Positions 61,951-64,000 of a DNA stretch of 64,000 bases are shown here, piece after piece. The stretch comes from Symsagittifera roscoffensis (taxonomy: Eukaryota; Xenacoelomorpha; Acoela; Convolutidae). Location of the stretch: assembly GCF_963678635.1 (NCBI RefSeq), contig NC_087062.1, positions 33,393,651-33,457,650 of the forward strand. The letters are read 5' to 3'. The translations under genes were made by a program, and so were the position numbers. The notes below the pieces were generated by a model. That model was given only the letters and a program-made list of their open reading frames with translations, was not told the origin of the DNA and did not search any database. Each line of letters starts with the position of its first letter. The stretch's first letter is position 1.

Positions 61951-62176
61951 GTAGCATCGCACCGCTCCTGATGACAGTCCTTATTTCTTATATAAAAATG
62001 TTTGCTTGTGCTTAACCCAAAGAAACTCTGCGTTATAGCTATGCAATTAAAAGCAGTTGAATCTCAAACTACGAAAAATTTTGGTAGCAAAAATTTTTGT
62101 GAAATTTTTTTGGAAACCATTTGAAAAAATCAAATCACTTCAAATTTTTATATCACTAATTAAGAACCTTTACCAC

Positions 62177-64000
62177 GCATATTTTTTTATTGCTACTCCA
62201 GGAACTTTTTAGTACTTTGGAATTTTTTAGAACCTGCCTTTTCAGGTATTTATGAGAGAGTTAAGAAATCTGCAGCGCTTTTTTTAACGTCTAATTAATG
62301 CTGGATCAAGTCCACAAAACTTGCAAAAGTGCACAAATTGTAAAACAAAAAACAATTATCGTTGTTTCCCCGAAGAGTTTTTATAAATCAAAATCGAAAA
62401 ACAACGTATTCAAAAAATTGACGAAAAAAAAGAAACAGTACTCTGACGTATGAAACAAAACTCAAATGATAAACAATGTATGAAATCATGATTTATGTTC
62501 ATGATTCATGTACATTTGCTTGTTGACTCGCCTGAATTTATTGGGATTTTGCACTCTTTTTAGTTGCTAATACAACAATGAAATGCAGCTTTAACTAATT
62601 GTGTTTTTTCAATGCATCCGTACGCATAGTAAAAATTTATCAATGGCTAGTACAATTTTTCGAAAGATGTTGCCTGAGCGTGATCCTTTTCGATAAACTG
62701 GGTTAAATTTTCCTCCCTGGATGTCCTGGTAGAGGCGTCCGGACCTCTGGTAAACCGGTAAGCATTATGTACATCAGAAGATTTCGGTGGTCAATTTAGT
62801 GATTTGTCGAATCATTCTTCTTCATTTGAGATGTCAATTAGATTAATTGCCATGGTTAGATCCCAACGTTTAGTTTACAGTTATATGTTTAAAAGTGTTC
62901 ACATTTACATTGAAGAACTCAAGAAGTGACTACTCAAAAACTGACATTAATACATGAATAAAATGACAGTAATAATCATAAAAAAATTCTATTATTTTTT
63001 GGCAAACTGATTAGTGAAGAAATCAAAAATTGAATCATCTGACCTATGAAGCGTTTCTTTTTTCCTTTTTATTATGTATTTTTCGAAATTTAAAAATCGA
63101 TGTTTTTTGCTTGTTTCTAGCTGGTTCTGAAGAAAGCTAGTTTGAAAACTTAATTTTGTTGTTCATGAAATAGATATAGTAAAAATTTTTTCGAAAGTGT
63201 AATTTAAGGTTTTGCAAAGATGAAACATCTGACTTTTTTGCAGTTTTTGAGAAAATACAATTAAAGAAATGGATAATTCTTGAGGAACCCGTTCCAAAAG
63301 CTTTAGGTAAATCAAGGACAAAAAATGAAAATAATTGAAGATCACAAAACCAAAATCATTTTAGTGAACGTCAATGATGATTGCATTTTTGTGGTTTCTT
63401 CACATAAATGGAACAAAAAGAGTCTTAAATTACTTCTTATGTGGTTTTGTTCTGATCATACAAGAGTTTTTTAAACTAATTAATCAGAAAAAAAAACTAT
63501 ATGTGTCTGCTAATTCAATAAAATAATTGGTGAAGTAATTTAAATTCAAGCACTTGATAATACACATTTAAATTTTTTCAGAGCCGTTTTTTTCATGAAT
63601 TGTTTTACTAAAAAACAAGCACTTTCGAGAAGCAATCAAACAATAAATGCTTGAAAATGCTAGCGAAGCGACAAGGAAAATGCATTGAACTTACTCTGGG
63701 GGAATAAAATTGCTCTGAAGAACAAACAGTAAGTGCTCGAGGCTGCTAGAAAAGCGAAAAAAGCTAAGTTAAGCCAACTTTGAAGAGGAATATTTGTCTC
63801 TCTGATCAAACGAAGAAAATTAGAGATGACAAGCAAGCGGGGAAAAAGCTGGACAAAACAAACTTTTAAGACGAATTTCTGTTCTGAAAAACAAACGAGA
63901 AAAAATAGCAGCGACTAACTAGTGGAGAAAAAGCTGGACGGAAATTACTTTCATTTCAAGAGGAAGATTTGCTCTCATCATCAAAAGAGGAAAACTTAAA
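62177..64000. other. Flank and diverged partial third copy of the 6.9-kb unit
   Basis: 62,177-62,790 is unique AT-rich DNA with no gene. 62,800-63,400 aligns with 49,500-50,150 at lower identity (same GATTTGTCGAATCATTCTT and GCTTGTTTCTAGCTG landmarks). 63,600-64,000 aligns with 54,240-54,640 including the minisatellite start. About 4 kb, containing the BEL/Pao remnant, is missing between them. The copy runs off the right edge. Confidence 0.7.

Larger units (their letters stand above)
55241..62176. repeat. 6.9-kb tandem duplication, unit 2
   Basis: Begins at the junction ACCACG/CTCAAGGCC (about 55,240) and ends at about 62,176, where ACCACG continues into ATATTTTTTTATTGC, which may be the original flank. 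Junction microhomology is minimal. Confidence 0.97.

Overview
The window is eukaryotic and almost certainly from an animal. There are no operons, ribosome-binding sites or bacterial gene families. It is packed with retroelements in several states of decay, and one of them (49.9-53 kb, repeated at 57-60 kb) carries BEL/Pao signatures, a group known only from metazoans. I could not identify the species and found no convincing host gene, rRNA, tRNA or CRISPR array.

Region 1 (1-21,165, minus strand, balanced base composition) is one large, fairly young Ty3/gypsy-type retroelement that runs off the left edge. Read 5' to 3' on the minus strand it has: an upstream disordered ORF (20,389-21,165); gag, present as five tandem copies (full, deleted, full, deleted, full; block period 3,717 bp) between about 10,975 and 20,600; a nucleocapsid-like linker; protease; reverse transcriptase; RNase H; an acidic linker; integrase; and a C-terminal macrodomain that resembles TARG1/OARD1. 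Downstream on the same strand lie an ORF with a complete SGNH/GDSL hydrolase quartet (1,558-3,732), a second unknown ORF (499-1,557) and a third ORF cut by the window edge. The Gag-Pol frame is broken by single in-frame stops and by two one-base contractions in homopolymer runs. The gag TGA falls exactly where the second cysteine of a second CCHC knuckle should be.

Region 2 (21,166-25,010) has no convincing gene. It holds about twenty scattered copies, on both strands, of a motif around ACCCYTCCGGATTG, plus a GC-rich hairpin. I could not find LTRs.

Region 3 (25,000-42,270, plus strand, very AT-rich) is a mosaic of nested tandem duplications. The modules are a Ser/Thr/Pro/Asn-rich ORF, a linker module, an envelope-like glycoprotein remnant with a C-terminal membrane segment, an unrecognised 258-codon open frame present twice, and a conserved 78-nt intron-like segment. 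I saw no polymerase or integrase among them. This is the part of the window I understand least.

Region 4 (42,270-64,000) holds an old, heavily decayed plus-strand Ty3/gypsy copy related to the Region 1 family (gag near 45.7 kb, pol at 47.0-48.6 kb). Its 3' end is caught inside a nearly identical tandem duplication of about 6,934 bp (48,307-55,240 and 55,241-62,176). Each 6.9-kb unit also contains a decayed minus-strand BEL/Pao element and an irregular minisatellite. A more diverged partial third copy runs to the right edge. The window reads as heterochromatin-like or repeat-rich DNA in which retroelements have been amplified by tandem duplication.
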